From the NCBI RefSeq assembly GCF_030317205.1, contig NZ_JASZYB010000001.1, positions 372,001 to 436,000 on the forward strand: a stretch of 64,000 nucleotides of DNA, read 5' to 3'. The notes under the pieces are model-generated. The model was not told the DNA's origin. It ran no database searches and saw nothing but the letters and a program-made list of their open reading frames with translations. The DNA comes from Variovorax sp. J2L1-78 (lineage in GTDB: Bacteria; Pseudomonadota; Gammaproteobacteria; Burkholderiales; Burkholderiaceae_C). Shown here piece by piece: positions 19,468-28,091 of the stretch. Made by a program: the position numbers and the translations under genes. The first letter of the stretch is position 1. The number at the start of each line of letters is the position of its first letter.

Positions 19468-20231
19468 CCTATGCGCTCGAACTCAAGGACTTGCGCAAGA
19501 ACTTCGGCAAGACCGAGATCATCCGCGGCGCCAACCTGGCGGTGAACGCGGGCGAGCGCGTCGCCATCATCGGGCCGAACGGCGCGGGCAAGTCGACGCT
19601 GTTCAACCTCATCAGCGGCCGGCTGGCGCCGACCAGCGGCGAGGTGCGGCTCAACGGCCAATTGGTCAATGGCCTGCGGCCGTACGAGATCAACCGGCTG
19701 GGCCTGTCGCGCAGCTTCCAGATCACCAACATCTTTCCCAAGCTCAGCGTGTTCGAGAACCTGCGCTGCGGCGTGCTGTGGAGCCTGGGCTACCGCTACA
19801 CCTTCCTGCGCTTCCTGTCGAAGCTGGACGATGCCAACGAGCGGACCGAACAACTCATCCGCCAGGTCGGGCTGGAACGCAAGCGCGACGTGCTGGCGGT
19901 GAACCTGACTTATGCCGAGCAGCGCGCGCTGGAGATCGGCGTGACCATCGCCGGCGGCGCCAGCGTCATCCTGCTGGACGAGCCGACCGCCGGCATGAGC
20001 AAGACGGAAACTGCGCACTTCATCGCGCTCATCAAGGAGGTGACGGTGGGCCGCACGCTGCTGACGGTGGAGCACGACATGGGCGTGGTGTTCGGCCTGG
20101 CCGACCGGATCGCGGTGGTGGTGTATGGCGAAGTGATCGCCTTCGACACGCCGGACGCGGTCCGCGCCAATCCGCGCGTGCAGGAGGCCTACCTGGGCTC
20201 TGCCGTGGCCGACGCCCAAGGAGGCCACTGA
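19464..20231 (+). CDS. livG: ABC transporter ATP-binding protein LivG
   Basis: A 255-residue cytosolic ATPase of the importer. Walker A is intact (GPNGAGKST), Walker B is VILLDEPTAGMS, and the H-loop His is in LTVEHDMGVVF. The signature motif is a degenerate LTYAEQRALEIG, typical of LivG where LSYGEQ-like forms replace LSGGQ. The ATGA overlap with livM indicates translational coupling. The next gene, livF, begins one base after the stop. Confidence 0.95.
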   Translation: MTYALELKDLRKNFGKTEIIRGANLAVNAGERVAIIGPNGAGKSTLFNLISGRLAPTSGEVRLNGQLVNGLRPYEINRLGLSRSFQITNIFPKLSVFENLRCGVLWSLGYRYTFLRFLSKLDDANERTEQLIRQVGLERKRDVLAVNLTYAEQRALEIGVTIAGGASVILLDEPTAGMSKTETAHFIALIKEVTVGRTLLTVEHDMGVVFGLADRIAVVVYGEVIAFDTPDAVRANPRVQEAYLGSAVADAQGGH

Positions 20232-20232
20232 G

Positions 20233-20934
20233 ATGCTCAAGCTCCAAGACCTGCATGCCTACTACGGCAAGAGCCATGTGCTGCACGGCGTGTCTTTCGA
20301 AGTCGGCGCGGGAGAGATCGTCGCGCTGCTCGGGCGCAACGGCTCGGGCCGCTCGACCACCGCCAAGGCCATCATGGGCCTGGTGCATGCCGAGGGTTCG
20401 CTGCACTGGAAGGGCCAGGACATCCTGCGCCGCAAGGCCTACGAGGTTGCGCACCTGGGCATCGGCTACGTGCCCGAGAACCGCGACATCTTCCCGAAGC
20501 TCACGGTCCACCAGAACCTGCTGTTGGGCCAGAAGGGCAAGGCGGCCGCGAAGAACAGCCGCTGGTCTTTCGACGACATGTACGCGATGTTCCCGCGGCT
20601 GAAGGAACGGCAGCACACCGAGGCCGGGGTGCTGTCGGGCGGCGAGCAACAGATGCTCACGCTGTGCCGCACGCTGATGGGCGACCCCGACCTGATCATC
20701 ATCGACGAGCCGACCGAGGGGCTCGCGCCGAAGATCGTCGAACTGGTCGGCCAATACCTCAAGCGGCTCAAGGACCGGGGGATTTCCGTGCTGCTGATCG
20801 AGCAGAAGCTGACCATCGCGATGGCCATTTCCGACCGCGCGCTGGTCATGGGGCACGGCAGCATCGTCTTCGACGGCACGCCCGACAGCCTGCGTGCCGA
20901 CGCGGCCACGCGCAAGGAATGGCTGGAGGTCTGA
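20233..20934 (+). CDS. livF: ABC transporter ATP-binding protein LivF with Arg in Walker A
   Basis: A 233-residue ATPase partner of LivG. The signature LSGGEQQML and Walker B LIIIDEPTEGLAP are canonical, as is the H-loop region LLIEQKLTIAMA, where the usual His position is Gln/Lys-like, as in many LivF proteins. Walker A reads GRNGSGRST: the invariant Lys is Arg40 (codon CGC at 20350-20352). This may weaken ATP hydrolysis at one composite site, so the dimer could be asymmetric. I recall similar variants in other Burkholderiales LivF proteins, but this cannot be checked here. GGAGG lies just upstream of the ATG within the end of livG. Confidence 0.94.
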   Translation: MLKLQDLHAYYGKSHVLHGVSFEVGAGEIVALLGRNGSGRSTTAKAIMGLVHAEGSLHWKGQDILRRKAYEVAHLGIGYVPENRDIFPKLTVHQNLLLGQKGKAAAKNSRWSFDDMYAMFPRLKERQHTEAGVLSGGEQQMLTLCRTLMGDPDLIIIDEPTEGLAPKIVELVGQYLKRLKDRGISVLLIEQKLTIAMAISDRALVMGHGSIVFDGTPDSLRADAATRKEWLEV

Positions 20935-20975
20935 AAACCCCGGATTCCCTTTGTCCCTCCAGCGACTGGGCGACG

Positions 20976-21003
20976 TTGTCCGGTCGCCGGAAATGCCTAG
21001 AAT
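20976..21003 (+). promoter_or_regulatory. Candidate sigma-70 promoter for the beta-oxidation genes
   Basis: TTGTCC (20976-20981) and TAGAAT (20998-21003) are separated by 16 bases in the 190-base gap between livF and the enoyl-CoA hydratase/dehydrogenase gene. The predicted start is near 21010, just upstream of a long palindrome. Confidence 0.5.
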
Positions 21004-21014
21004 TCCCGAAGAAA

Positions 21015-21034
21015 AAAAGAACACTCGTTCTTTT
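21015..21034. promoter_or_regulatory. 20-base palindrome, candidate operator controlling beta-oxidation genes
   Basis: AAAAGAAC-ACTC-GTTCTTTT is a perfect inverted repeat with eight-base arms, lying about ten bases after the predicted promoter. A site here would block the polymerase, as TetR-type acyl-CoA-responsive repressors (for example PsrA or FadP types) do in proteobacteria. The repeat is seen directly; the regulator is not in the window and its identity is a guess. Confidence 0.55.
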
Positions 21035-21124
21035 CGGAGACAGGACACGGGGCACCGCATGTGCCGCGCGGGTCGTGCTCCGCCGCTCTTCCTCTTCCCA
21101 ACTTCTTACTCGAAGGAACGCAGC

Positions 21125-23230
21125 ATGACGGCTGAATACAAGGTGCTCGGCGAGGTCGCCGTGATCACGCTGGCCAACCCGCCGGTCAATGGCCTCGGCT
21201 ACGCGACGCGGGTGGGCATCACCGACGGCCTGGCCAAGGCGAACGCCGACGACGCGGTGCAGGCGATCATCATCACCGGCGCGGGCAAGGCCTTCTCGGG
21301 CGGCGCGGACATCAAGGAGTTCGGCACGCCCAAGGCGATCCAGGACCCGAACCTGCTCAGCGTGATCCTCGCGCTCGAGGCGTCGGCCAAGCCGATCGTC
21401 GCGGCGATTCACTCGGTGTGCATGGGCGGCGGCCTGGAACTGGCGATGGGGTGCCATTACCGTGTGGCCGCGCCGGGCACCAGCATTGCGTTGCCAGAGG
21501 TCAAGCTGGGTCTCTTGCCCGGTGCCGGTGGCACGCAGCGCCTGCCACGGTTACTCGGCGTGGAAACTGCCCTCAACATGATCGTCAGCGGCGAAGCGGT
21601 GAAGAGCGAGGTGCTCGCCGCGCTGCCCGGCCAGAAGCTGTTCGATCACCTGGCGGCGTCGGCGGAATCGCTGTTCGACGAAGCCCTGATCTACGCCAAG
21701 TCGGTCGCCGGCAAGCGGGGCGACGCACTGCCGCTGGTGCGCAAGCTGCCGTGCCAGCACCCGCAGGGCGATGCGTACTTCCAGTTCGCGCGCAACATGG
21801 TCGGCGGCATGTCGAAGAACTACCCGGCGCCGCTCAAGTGCGTGGATGCCGTGGAGGCTGCGACCAAGCTGAAGTTCGACGAAGGCCTGGCCGAAGAGCG
21901 GCGGCTCTTCACCATGCTGATGTTCACGCCCGAATCGATCGCGCTGCGCCACCTCTTCATGGCCGAACGGGCTGCCAGCAAGATCCCCGATGTGCCGGAC
22001 GACACGCCCAAGCGCGAGATCCAGTCGGTGGCCGTGATCGGCGCCGGCACCATGGGCGGCGGCATCTCGATGAATTTCCTGAATGCCGGCATCCCGGTGA
22101 AGATCCTCGAGATGAAGCAGGACGCGCTCGACCGCGGCATCGCCACCATCAAGAAGAACTACGAAGCGCAGGTCAAGAAGGGCAAGCTCAAGCAGGCCGC
22201 CTACGAGCAGCGCATGGCCTTGCTCACGACCACGCTGAGCTATGCCGACCTGAAGGACGCCGACCTGATCATCGAAGCGGTGTTCGAGGAGCTGGGCGTG
22301 AAGGAGCAGGTCTTCAAGCAGCTCGACGAAGTGGCCAAGCCCGGCGCCATCCTCGCGTCGAACACCTCGACGCTCGATGTCGACAAGATCGCCGCCTTCA
22401 CGAAGCGCCCGCAGGACGTGGTCGGCATGCATTTCTTCAGCCCGGCCAACGTGATGAAGCTGCTGGAAGTGGTGCGCGGCGCCAAGACCGGCAAGGACGT
22501 ACTGGCCACCGTGATGGGCGTGGCCAAGAAGATCAAGAAGACGGCCGTGGTGTCGGGCGTGTGCGACGGCTTCATCGGCAACCGCATGATCGAGCAGTAC
22601 AGCCGCCAGGCCGGTTTCCTGCTGGACGAAGGCGCGACGCCGCAGCAGGTCGACAAGGCGATCGAGAAGTTCGGCTTCGCGATGGGCCCGTTCCGCATGG
22701 GCGACCTGGCCGGCAACGACATCGGCTGGGCGATCCGCAAGCGTCGCGCCACCGAGCGTGCCGACATGAAGTACAGCCGCACGGCCGACAAGCTCTGCGA
22801 ACTGGGCCGCTTCGGCCAGAAGACCGGCGCGGGCTGGTACGACTACCAGGCGGGCAAACGCGACGCGATCCCGAGCCAGGTCGTGCTCGACCTGATCGCG
22901 CAGCACCGCAAGGACGAAGGCATCGTGCCGCGCAAGATCAGTGATGAAGAGATCGTGCAGCGGCTGGTCTACGCGCTGGTGAACGAGGGCGCGCACATCC
23001 TGGAAGACGGCATCGCCAGCAAGTCCGGCGACATCGACATGGTCTACCTCACCGGCTACGGCTTCCCGATCTGGCGAGGCGGTCCGATGCACTACGCGAG
23101 CCAGGTCGGTCTGTACAACGTGGCCGAGGCCATGAAGCGCTTCGCCAAGAACCCGCGCGACGACGGCAAATTCTGGGAGCCGGCACCACTCATCCAGAAG
23201 CTGGTGGCCGACGGCAAGTCGTTCAGCTGA
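21125..23230 (+). CDS. Bifunctional enoyl-CoA hydratase / 3-hydroxyacyl-CoA dehydrogenase
   Basis: A 701-residue fused beta-oxidation enzyme. Residues 1 to about 190 are a crotonase domain with the oxyanion loop [13 protein letters not shown] and the catalytic Glu residues in [13 protein letters not shown] and [16 protein letters not shown]. From about residue 295 an NAD-binding dehydrogenase begins ([18 protein letters not shown]), with [14 protein letters not shown], the catalytic His in [17 protein letters not shown], and C-terminal dehydrogenase domains containing GFIGNRM and [12 protein letters not shown]. Architecture and length match the FadB/FadN-like peroxisomal-type fusion. ATG 21125 follows GAAGGAA; longer frames run into the promoter. 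The thiolase follows after 34 bases. Confidence 0.94.
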   Translation: MTAEYKVLGEVAVITLANPPVNGLGYATRVGITDGLAKANADDAVQAIIITGAGKAFSGGADIKEFGTPKAIQDPNLLSVILALEASAKPIVAAIHSVCMGGGLELAMGCHYRVAAPGTSIALPEVKLGLLPGAGGTQRLPRLLGVETALNMIVSGEAVKSEVLAALPGQKLFDHLAASAESLFDEALIYAKSVAGKRGDALPLVRKLPCQHPQGDAYFQFARNMVGGMSKNYPAPLKCVDAVEAATKLKFDEGLAEERRLFTMLMFTPESIALRHLFMAERAASKIPDVPDDTPKREIQSVAVIGAGTMGGGISMNFLNAGIPVKILEMKQDALDRGIATIKKNYEAQVKKGKLKQAAYEQRMALLTTTLSYADLKDADLIIEAVFEELGVKEQVFKQLDEVAKPGAILASNTSTLDVDKIAAFTKRPQDVVGMHFFSPANVMKLLEVVRGAKTGKDVLATVMGVAKKIKKTAVVSGVCDGFIGNRMIEQYSRQAGFLLDEGATPQQVDKAIEKFGFAMGPFRMGDLAGNDIGWAIRKRRATERADMKYSRTADKLCELGRFGQKTGAGWYDYQAGKRDAIPSQVVLDLIAQHRKDEGIVPRKISDEEIVQRLVYALVNEGAHILEDGIASKSGDIDMVYLTGYGFPIWRGGPMHYASQVGLYNVAEAMKRFAKNPRDDGKFWEPAPLIQKLVADGKSFS

Positions 23231-23264
23231 GTCTGAACGCCCACATCACATCAAGGACAAGCAC

Positions 23265-24440
23265 ATGACCAACGCCGTCATCGTTTCCACCGCCCGCACG
23301 CCGCTCGCCAAGAGCTGGAAGGGCGCCTTCAACATGACCCACGGCGCCACCCTCGGCGGCCACGCGGTGCAGCACGCGGTGCAGCGTGCCGGCATCGACG
23401 GTGCCGAGATTGACGACGTGATCATGGGCTGCGCCACGCCGGAAGGCGCGACCGGCTCGAACATCGCGCGCCAGATCGCGCTGCGCGCCGGTCTGCCGAT
23501 CACCACCTCGGGCATGACCATCAACCGCTTCTGCTCGTCGGGCCTGCAGACCATCGCGACCGCGGCGCAACGCATCATCGCGGGCGAGGGCGACGTGTAC
23601 GTGGCCGGCGGCGTCGAGAGCATCTCGTGCGTGCAGAACGAGGCCAACCGCCACATGATCCACGACCCCTGGCTGGTCAAGCACAAGCCCGAGATCTACT
23701 GGAACATGCTGCAGACCGCCGAACAGGTGGCCAAGCGCTACCACATCGGCCGCGACGCGATGGACGAGTACGGCGCCGCCAGCCAGCAGAAGGCCACGGC
23801 CGCCCTCGAGGCGGGTCGCTTCAAGGACGAGATCGCGCCGATCACCGTGCTGGCCGGCGTGGCCGATCCGGTGATGGGCCTGCGCACGAAGGAAGTCACC
23901 GTCGAGAACGACGAGGGCATCCGTCCCGGCACCACGAAGGAAGGCATCAGCGGCATCCGCCCGGCGATTCCGGGTGGTGTGATCTCGGCCGGCAACGCCA
24001 GCCAGTTCTCCGACGGCGGCGGCGCCTGCGTGGTGGTCGACGAGCGCTACGCCGAGCGCAAGGGCCTGAAGCCGCTCGGCCGCTTCCTCGGCTTCGCGGT
24101 GGCGGGCTGCGAGCCCGACGAGATGGGCATCGGCCCGGTCTTCGCGATCCCGAAGGTGCTCAAGAAGCTGGGCCTGACGGTCAACGACATCGACCTGTGG
24201 GAATTGAACGAAGCCTTCGCGGTGCAGGTCATCTACTGCCGCGACAAGCTGGGCATTCCGGGCGACCGGCTGAACGTCGACGGCGGCGCCATCGCCGTGG
24301 GCCACCCCTACGGCGTCAGCGGCCAGCGCCTCACCGGCCATGCGCTCATCGAAGGCAAGCGCCGTGGGGCAAAGAAGGTGGTGGTCACCATGTGCATCGG
24401 CGGCGGCATGGGGGCTGCCGGTGTCTTCGAAGTGATCTGA
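23265..24440 (+). CDS. Acetyl-CoA acyltransferase (thiolase)
   Basis: A 391-residue degradative thiolase that splits 3-ketoacyl-CoA with CoA. The nucleophile Cys is in [12 protein letters not shown], the His in [21 protein letters not shown] context (motif [10 protein letters not shown]), and the second Cys in [14 protein letters not shown]. It differs from classic FadA in using GHPYG rather than GHPLG, as is common in the thiolases paired with this type of fusion enzyme. AAGGACA precedes the ATG. It completes the beta-oxidation cycle together with the upstream fusion and the downstream acyl-CoA dehydrogenase. Confidence 0.94.
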   Translation: MTNAVIVSTARTPLAKSWKGAFNMTHGATLGGHAVQHAVQRAGIDGAEIDDVIMGCATPEGATGSNIARQIALRAGLPITTSGMTINRFCSSGLQTIATAAQRIIAGEGDVYVAGGVESISCVQNEANRHMIHDPWLVKHKPEIYWNMLQTAEQVAKRYHIGRDAMDEYGAASQQKATAALEAGRFKDEIAPITVLAGVADPVMGLRTKEVTVENDEGIRPGTTKEGISGIRPAIPGGVISAGNASQFSDGGGACVVVDERYAERKGLKPLGRFLGFAVAGCEPDEMGIGPVFAIPKVLKKLGLTVNDIDLWELNEAFAVQVIYCRDKLGIPGDRLNVDGGAIAVGHPYGVSGQRLTGHALIEGKRRGAKKVVVTMCIGGGMGAAGVFEVI

Positions 24441-24450
24441 TCGCGCTGCG

Positions 24451-26283
24451 ATGAGCCTGCGTCCCACCCTCGACTTCCTCCTTTACGACTGGCTCGATGC
24501 CGCCGCACTGAACGGGAGGGCGCGTTTCGCCGATCACTCGCGCGAAACCTTCGACGCGGTGCTCGACACCTGCGAGCGCATCGCGCGCGAGAAGTACGCG
24601 CCGCACAACCGCACGGTCGACACGCAGGAGCCCCATTTCGACGGCGAGAAGGTGGTGCTGCCGCAGGCCACGCACGACGCGCACGCGGCCTTCGTCGAAT
24701 CGGGCATGCTCGCGGCGGCGCAGGACTACGACATCGGCGGCATGCAACTGCCCTACACGGTGCAGGCGGCGGCCAATGCCTTCTTCGCGAAGGCGTCGGT
24801 CAGCATCGGCTCGAACATGCTGACCAGCGGCAATGCGAATCTGCTGATGGTGCACGGCACCGAGCTGCAAAAAGAGGTGTTCGCGCTCAACGAGTTCTCG
24901 GGACGCTGGGCCGGCACCATGTGCCTGTCGGAGCCGCAGGCCGGCTCTTCGCTGAGCGACGTGGCCACGCGCGCCGTGCCGGACGGGCCGGATTTCGAGA
25001 GCGATCCGCTCGGCCCGCGCTATCGCCTGACCGGCCACAAGATGTGGATTTCCTCGGGCGACCACGAGCTGACCGAGAACATCGTGCACATCGTGCTCGC
25101 GAAGATTCCCGATGCCGAGGGCAAGCTGGTGCCCGGCACCCGTGGCATCTCGCTGTTCATCGTGCCCAAGCGCATGGTCGACGTGCAGGGGCAGCTCACC
25201 GGCGAACGCAACGACGTGGCGCTGGCCGGGCTCAACCACAAGCTCGGCTGGCGTGGCACCACCAACACGCTGCTCAATTTCGGCGAAGGCAAGTACCCGG
25301 TCGGCGGCCGGGCCGGTGCCATCGGCTACCTCGTGGGGCAGCCCGGCAAGGGCCTGCACTGCATGTTCCACATGATGAACGAGGCGCGCATCGCCATCGG
25401 CATGGCGGCGACGATGCTGGGCATGGCCGGCTACGAAGCGTCCCTGGCTTATGCGAAGCAGCGCCCACAGGGCCGGCCCGCGGGCCCGGCAGGCAAGGAC
25501 GCGGCGAAACCGCAGGTGCGCATCATCGAACACGCCGACGTGCGTCGCATGCTGCTGGCGCAGAAGTCGTACTGCGAAGGCTCGCTGGCGCTGCAGCTCT
25601 ATTGCGCACGATTGGTCGACGAGCAGAAGACGGCCGATGCTTCGACCGCCGACGAAGCGCGGCTGCTGTTGGAGGTGCTCACGCCCATCGCCAAGAGCTG
25701 GCCCAGCGAATGGTGCCTGGAGGCGAATTCGCTGGCGATCCAGGTGCATGGGGGCTACGGCTACACGCGCGATTTCCCGGTGGAGCAGTACTGGCGCGAC
25801 AACCGCCTGAACATGATCCACGAGGGCACGCACGGCATCCAGGCGGCCGACCTGCTGGGCCGCAAGGTGCTGATGGAAGAAGGCCGCGGCATGGCGCTGC
25901 TGGCCGCGCGCATCGCCGATACGGCGCGCCGCGCGGCCGCCGTGCCATCGCTCGCTGCGCACGCGAAGGCGCTGGGCGAGGCGCTCGCGCAGGTGGGCGC
26001 GGCCACGAAAGCCGCATGGTCGACCGGCGATCCGAAAGAGGCCCTCGCGAACGCGGTACCCTATATGCAGGCTTTCGGCCACACCGTGCTGGCGTGGATC
26101 TGGCTCGACGTCGCGCATCGCTCCCTGGGGGGCGACCCCGCGGCATCGGCGCCGGCCACCGTCGGACGGCTTGCGGCTGCGAGCTATTTCTTTCACTACG
26201 AACTGCCGACAATCGGCGCCTGGCTCAACGTGGTCGAGACACGCGACCCGGTTTGCGCCCAACTGCCCGAGGAGGCATTCTGA
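24451..26283 (+). CDS. Acyl-CoA dehydrogenase, large DmdC/FadE-like type
   Basis: A 610-residue flavoenzyme that makes the alpha-beta double bond in an acyl-CoA. It carries an N-terminal extension domain (PTLDFLLYDWLD), the FAD/substrate motifs GTMCLSEPQAGSSLSDV and YRLTGHKMWISSGDH, the helix motif QVHGGYGYTRDFPVEQYWRD and the catalytic base in NMIHEGTHGIQA, followed by an extra C-terminal domain. The size and extra domains are those of the 3-methylmercaptopropionyl-CoA dehydrogenase group, many members of which act on other acyl-CoAs. It begins ten bases after the thiolase stop, in the same operon. Confidence 0.93.
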   Translation: MSLRPTLDFLLYDWLDAAALNGRARFADHSRETFDAVLDTCERIAREKYAPHNRTVDTQEPHFDGEKVVLPQATHDAHAAFVESGMLAAAQDYDIGGMQLPYTVQAAANAFFAKASVSIGSNMLTSGNANLLMVHGTELQKEVFALNEFSGRWAGTMCLSEPQAGSSLSDVATRAVPDGPDFESDPLGPRYRLTGHKMWISSGDHELTENIVHIVLAKIPDAEGKLVPGTRGISLFIVPKRMVDVQGQLTGERNDVALAGLNHKLGWRGTTNTLLNFGEGKYPVGGRAGAIGYLVGQPGKGLHCMFHMMNEARIAIGMAATMLGMAGYEASLAYAKQRPQGRPAGPAGKDAAKPQVRIIEHADVRRMLLAQKSYCEGSLALQLYCARLVDEQKTADASTADEARLLLEVLTPIAKSWPSEWCLEANSLAIQVHGGYGYTRDFPVEQYWRDNRLNMIHEGTHGIQAADLLGRKVLMEEGRGMALLAARIADTARRAAAVPSLAAHAKALGEALAQVGAATKAAWSTGDPKEALANAVPYMQAFGHTVLAWIWLDVAHRSLGGDPAASAPATVGRLAAASYFFHYELPTIGAWLNVVETRDPVCAQLPEEAF

Positions 26284-26284
26284 T

Positions 26285-26527
26285 ATGCACAGCGGAAGCT
26301 ACATGCCCAAATTACGCTCGACCGAACCCTCCAAGCCGCATGCGCGGCTGGAAAAATGGATCTGGCTCCTGATCTACGGCGGCCTGTTCGCCTTCATTCT
26401 TGGCTTCGCCACGTCGCGCACCGACGCGGCGCTCGGGTGGAGCATCGCCACGCCTGGCGCCATCGCGGCGGCGGTCGGCGTGGTGCTCATCTACGTGCGT
26501 TCGCGCTTGAAGGACGACAAGCAATGA
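26285..26527 (+). CDS. Small two-helix membrane protein of unknown function
   Basis: An 80-residue protein with a basic N-terminal stretch, then two hydrophobic helices: IWLLIYGGLFAFILGFATS and TPGAIAAAVGVVLIYVRS, ending KDDKQ. It starts two bases after the acyl-CoA dehydrogenase stop and its own stop overlaps the next ATG (ATGA), so it is embedded in the catabolic operon. GAGGAGG lies eleven bases before ATG 26285; ATG 26303 (MPKLRSTEP) is an alternative giving 74 residues. No family is recognised. A role tied to membrane uptake or enzyme anchoring is possible but unsupported. Confidence 0.8.
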   Translation: MHSGSYMPKLRSTEPSKPHARLEKWIWLLIYGGLFAFILGFATSRTDAALGWSIATPGAIAAAVGVVLIYVRSRLKDDKQ

Positions 26528-26802
26528 TCAAGCACATCGTGATGTGGAATCTGGCGGACGCGGCCGAGGCGCCGCGCTTCAAGGAGATCCTCGACACCTG
26601 CAAGGGCATCGTGCCCGGCATGCGCGAGTTCGAGGTGGCGGTGCGTGCCGATGGCCTGGAGGCCAACCACGACGTGGCGCTCTACGCGGTGTTCGACGAC
26701 GCGGCTGCGCTCCAGGCCTACATCGTCCACCCACGCCACCAGGAGGTGGTGGCCACGCTGCCGGCGCGCGTCTCGCGCAGCGTTTTCGACTATGCCGTTT
26801 GA
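26524..26802 (+). CDS. Dabb (dimeric alpha-beta barrel) domain protein
   Basis: A 92-residue protein with the stress-responsive A/B barrel pattern: MIKHIVMWNL at the start, the central RFKEILDTCKGIVPGMREFEV, ANHDVALYAVFDDAAALQAY and HPRHQEVVATLPA. These domains form dimeric barrels and include small monooxygenases, cyclases and proteins of unknown role. Its ATG overlaps the stop of the upstream small membrane protein. It is followed after 16 bases by an SDR gene. The substrate is unknown. Confidence 0.88.
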   Translation: MIKHIVMWNLADAAEAPRFKEILDTCKGIVPGMREFEVAVRADGLEANHDVALYAVFDDAAALQAYIVHPRHQEVVATLPARVSRSVFDYAV

Positions 26803-26818
26803 CCGAGGAACCGCGTCC

Positions 26819-27610
26819 ATGAGCCAACGTACCGTCCAGCAACTTTTCGACCTCAAGGGCAAGACCGCGCTCGTCACCGGCGGCTCGCGCGGCCTGGGCC
26901 TGCAGATGGCCCACGCGCTCGGCGAAGCCGGCGCCCGCATCATGCTGAGTTCGCGCAAGGCCGACGACCTGGAGCAGGCCACGGGCGACCTGCAAGCCGC
27001 CGGCATCGACGCGCGCTGGATCGCCGCCGACTGCTCGAAGGAAGAAGACACCCGCCGCCTGGCCGACCAGACGCTCGAACGCATGGGCGCCATCGACATC
27101 CTGGTGAACAACGCCGGCGCCAGCTGGGGCGCCCCGGCCGAGTCGCACCCGGTCGAGGCCTGGGACAAGGTGATGAACCTCAACGTGCGCGGCTACTTCA
27201 TCCTGTCGCAGCAAGTGGCCAACCAGTACATGATCCCGAAGAAGACGGGGCGCATCATCAACATTGCCTCCATCGCGGGGCTGAACGGCAACCCGCCGGA
27301 CATCCAGACGCTGGCCTACAACACGTCGAAAACCGCCGTGATCGGCTTCACCAAGACGCTGGCCGCCGAATGGGGCAAGTACAACATCAACGTCAACGCG
27401 ATCTGCCCGGGCTTCTTCATGACGAAGATGGCGACCAAGCTGATCCAGAACATCGGCGAAGAGAAGATGACCGCCACCGTGCCGCTCGGCCGCCTGGGCG
27501 ACGACGAGGACCTGAAGGGCCTGACCGTGCTTTACGCCAGCGACGCCGGCAAGCACATCACAGGCCAGTGGATGGCCGTGGACGGCGGCGTGAGCGTGGT
27601 GCTGGCATGA
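26819..27610 (+). CDS. Short-chain dehydrogenase/reductase (gluconate 5-dehydrogenase/FabG-like)
   Basis: A 263-residue classical SDR. The cofactor motif TGGSRGLGLQMA, the NNAG motif (DILVNNAGASWG), the catalytic Ser in INIASIAGLNG and the YNTSK motif (Tyr and Lys) are intact, with the C-terminal ITGQWMAVDGG. Its place in an operon of acyl-CoA enzymes suggests a 3-hydroxyacyl or side-chain alcohol oxidoreductase, but this is inference. ATG 26819 follows CCGAGGAACC. Its stop overlaps the next start by four bases. Confidence 0.93.
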   Translation: MSQRTVQQLFDLKGKTALVTGGSRGLGLQMAHALGEAGARIMLSSRKADDLEQATGDLQAAGIDARWIAADCSKEEDTRRLADQTLERMGAIDILVNNAGASWGAPAESHPVEAWDKVMNLNVRGYFILSQQVANQYMIPKKTGRIINIASIAGLNGNPPDIQTLAYNTSKTAVIGFTKTLAAEWGKYNINVNAICPGFFMTKMATKLIQNIGEEKMTATVPLGRLGDDEDLKGLTVLYASDAGKHITGQWMAVDGGVSVVLA

Positions 27611-28077
27611 GCGATGCGAACGCGAGCGCGAGTGACATCAGCATCCGCTCGTACATGAGCCAGATCCCGTTCGCGCGCCTGCTGGGGTTCAACCTCACCA
27701 AGTTCGAGGGCGGCGAGTCGGAGATCCTCTACACCGCCAAGCCCGAGCATCTGAACACCTTCGACGTGACGCACGGCGGCGCCTGCATGACGCTGCTCGA
27801 CATCACGATGGCGGCGGCGGCGCGCAGCGTGTCACCCGAGTCCGGCGTCGTCACCATCGAGATGAAGACCAGCTTCATGCGGCCTTCCGTCGGGCCGCTG
27901 CATGCCCGCGGTCGACTGATGCACCGCACCGCCACCATGGCCTTCGTCGAGGCTACGATCTACGATGCGAAGGACCAGGCCTGCGCGCATTCGACCGGCA
28001 CCTTCAAGTACGTGACGCGCCGCCTGCCCACTGGCCCGGCCAGCGCCAACGCCCAACGTCCGCCCTCGACGGACTGA
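27607..28077 (+). CDS. PaaI-type hotdog-fold thioesterase
   Basis: A 156-residue thioesterase-like protein. The hotdog core is seen in IPFARLLGFNLTKFEGGESEI, HLNTFDVTHGGACMTLLDITMAAAARS (with the Asn/His-Gly-Gly active region and acidic Asp) and VVTIEMKTSFMRPSVGPLHARGR. Members hydrolyse acyl- or aryl-CoA and often act as a release valve in CoA-linked pathways. The ATG overlaps the SDR stop by four bases, so it is translationally coupled to it. Confidence 0.9.
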   Translation: MSDANASASDISIRSYMSQIPFARLLGFNLTKFEGGESEILYTAKPEHLNTFDVTHGGACMTLLDITMAAAARSVSPESGVVTIEMKTSFMRPSVGPLHARGRLMHRTATMAFVEATIYDAKDQACAHSTGTFKYVTRRLPTGPASANAQRPPSTD

Positions 28078-28091
28078 CCCCGGAGACCCCC

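Noticed and set aside
13918..26283. Reading the ligase and large acyl-CoA dehydrogenase as a DMSP (DmdB/DmdC) pathway
   Set aside because: No DmdA demethylase or DmdD-type hydratase is present, and both families are widely used for other acyl-CoAs.
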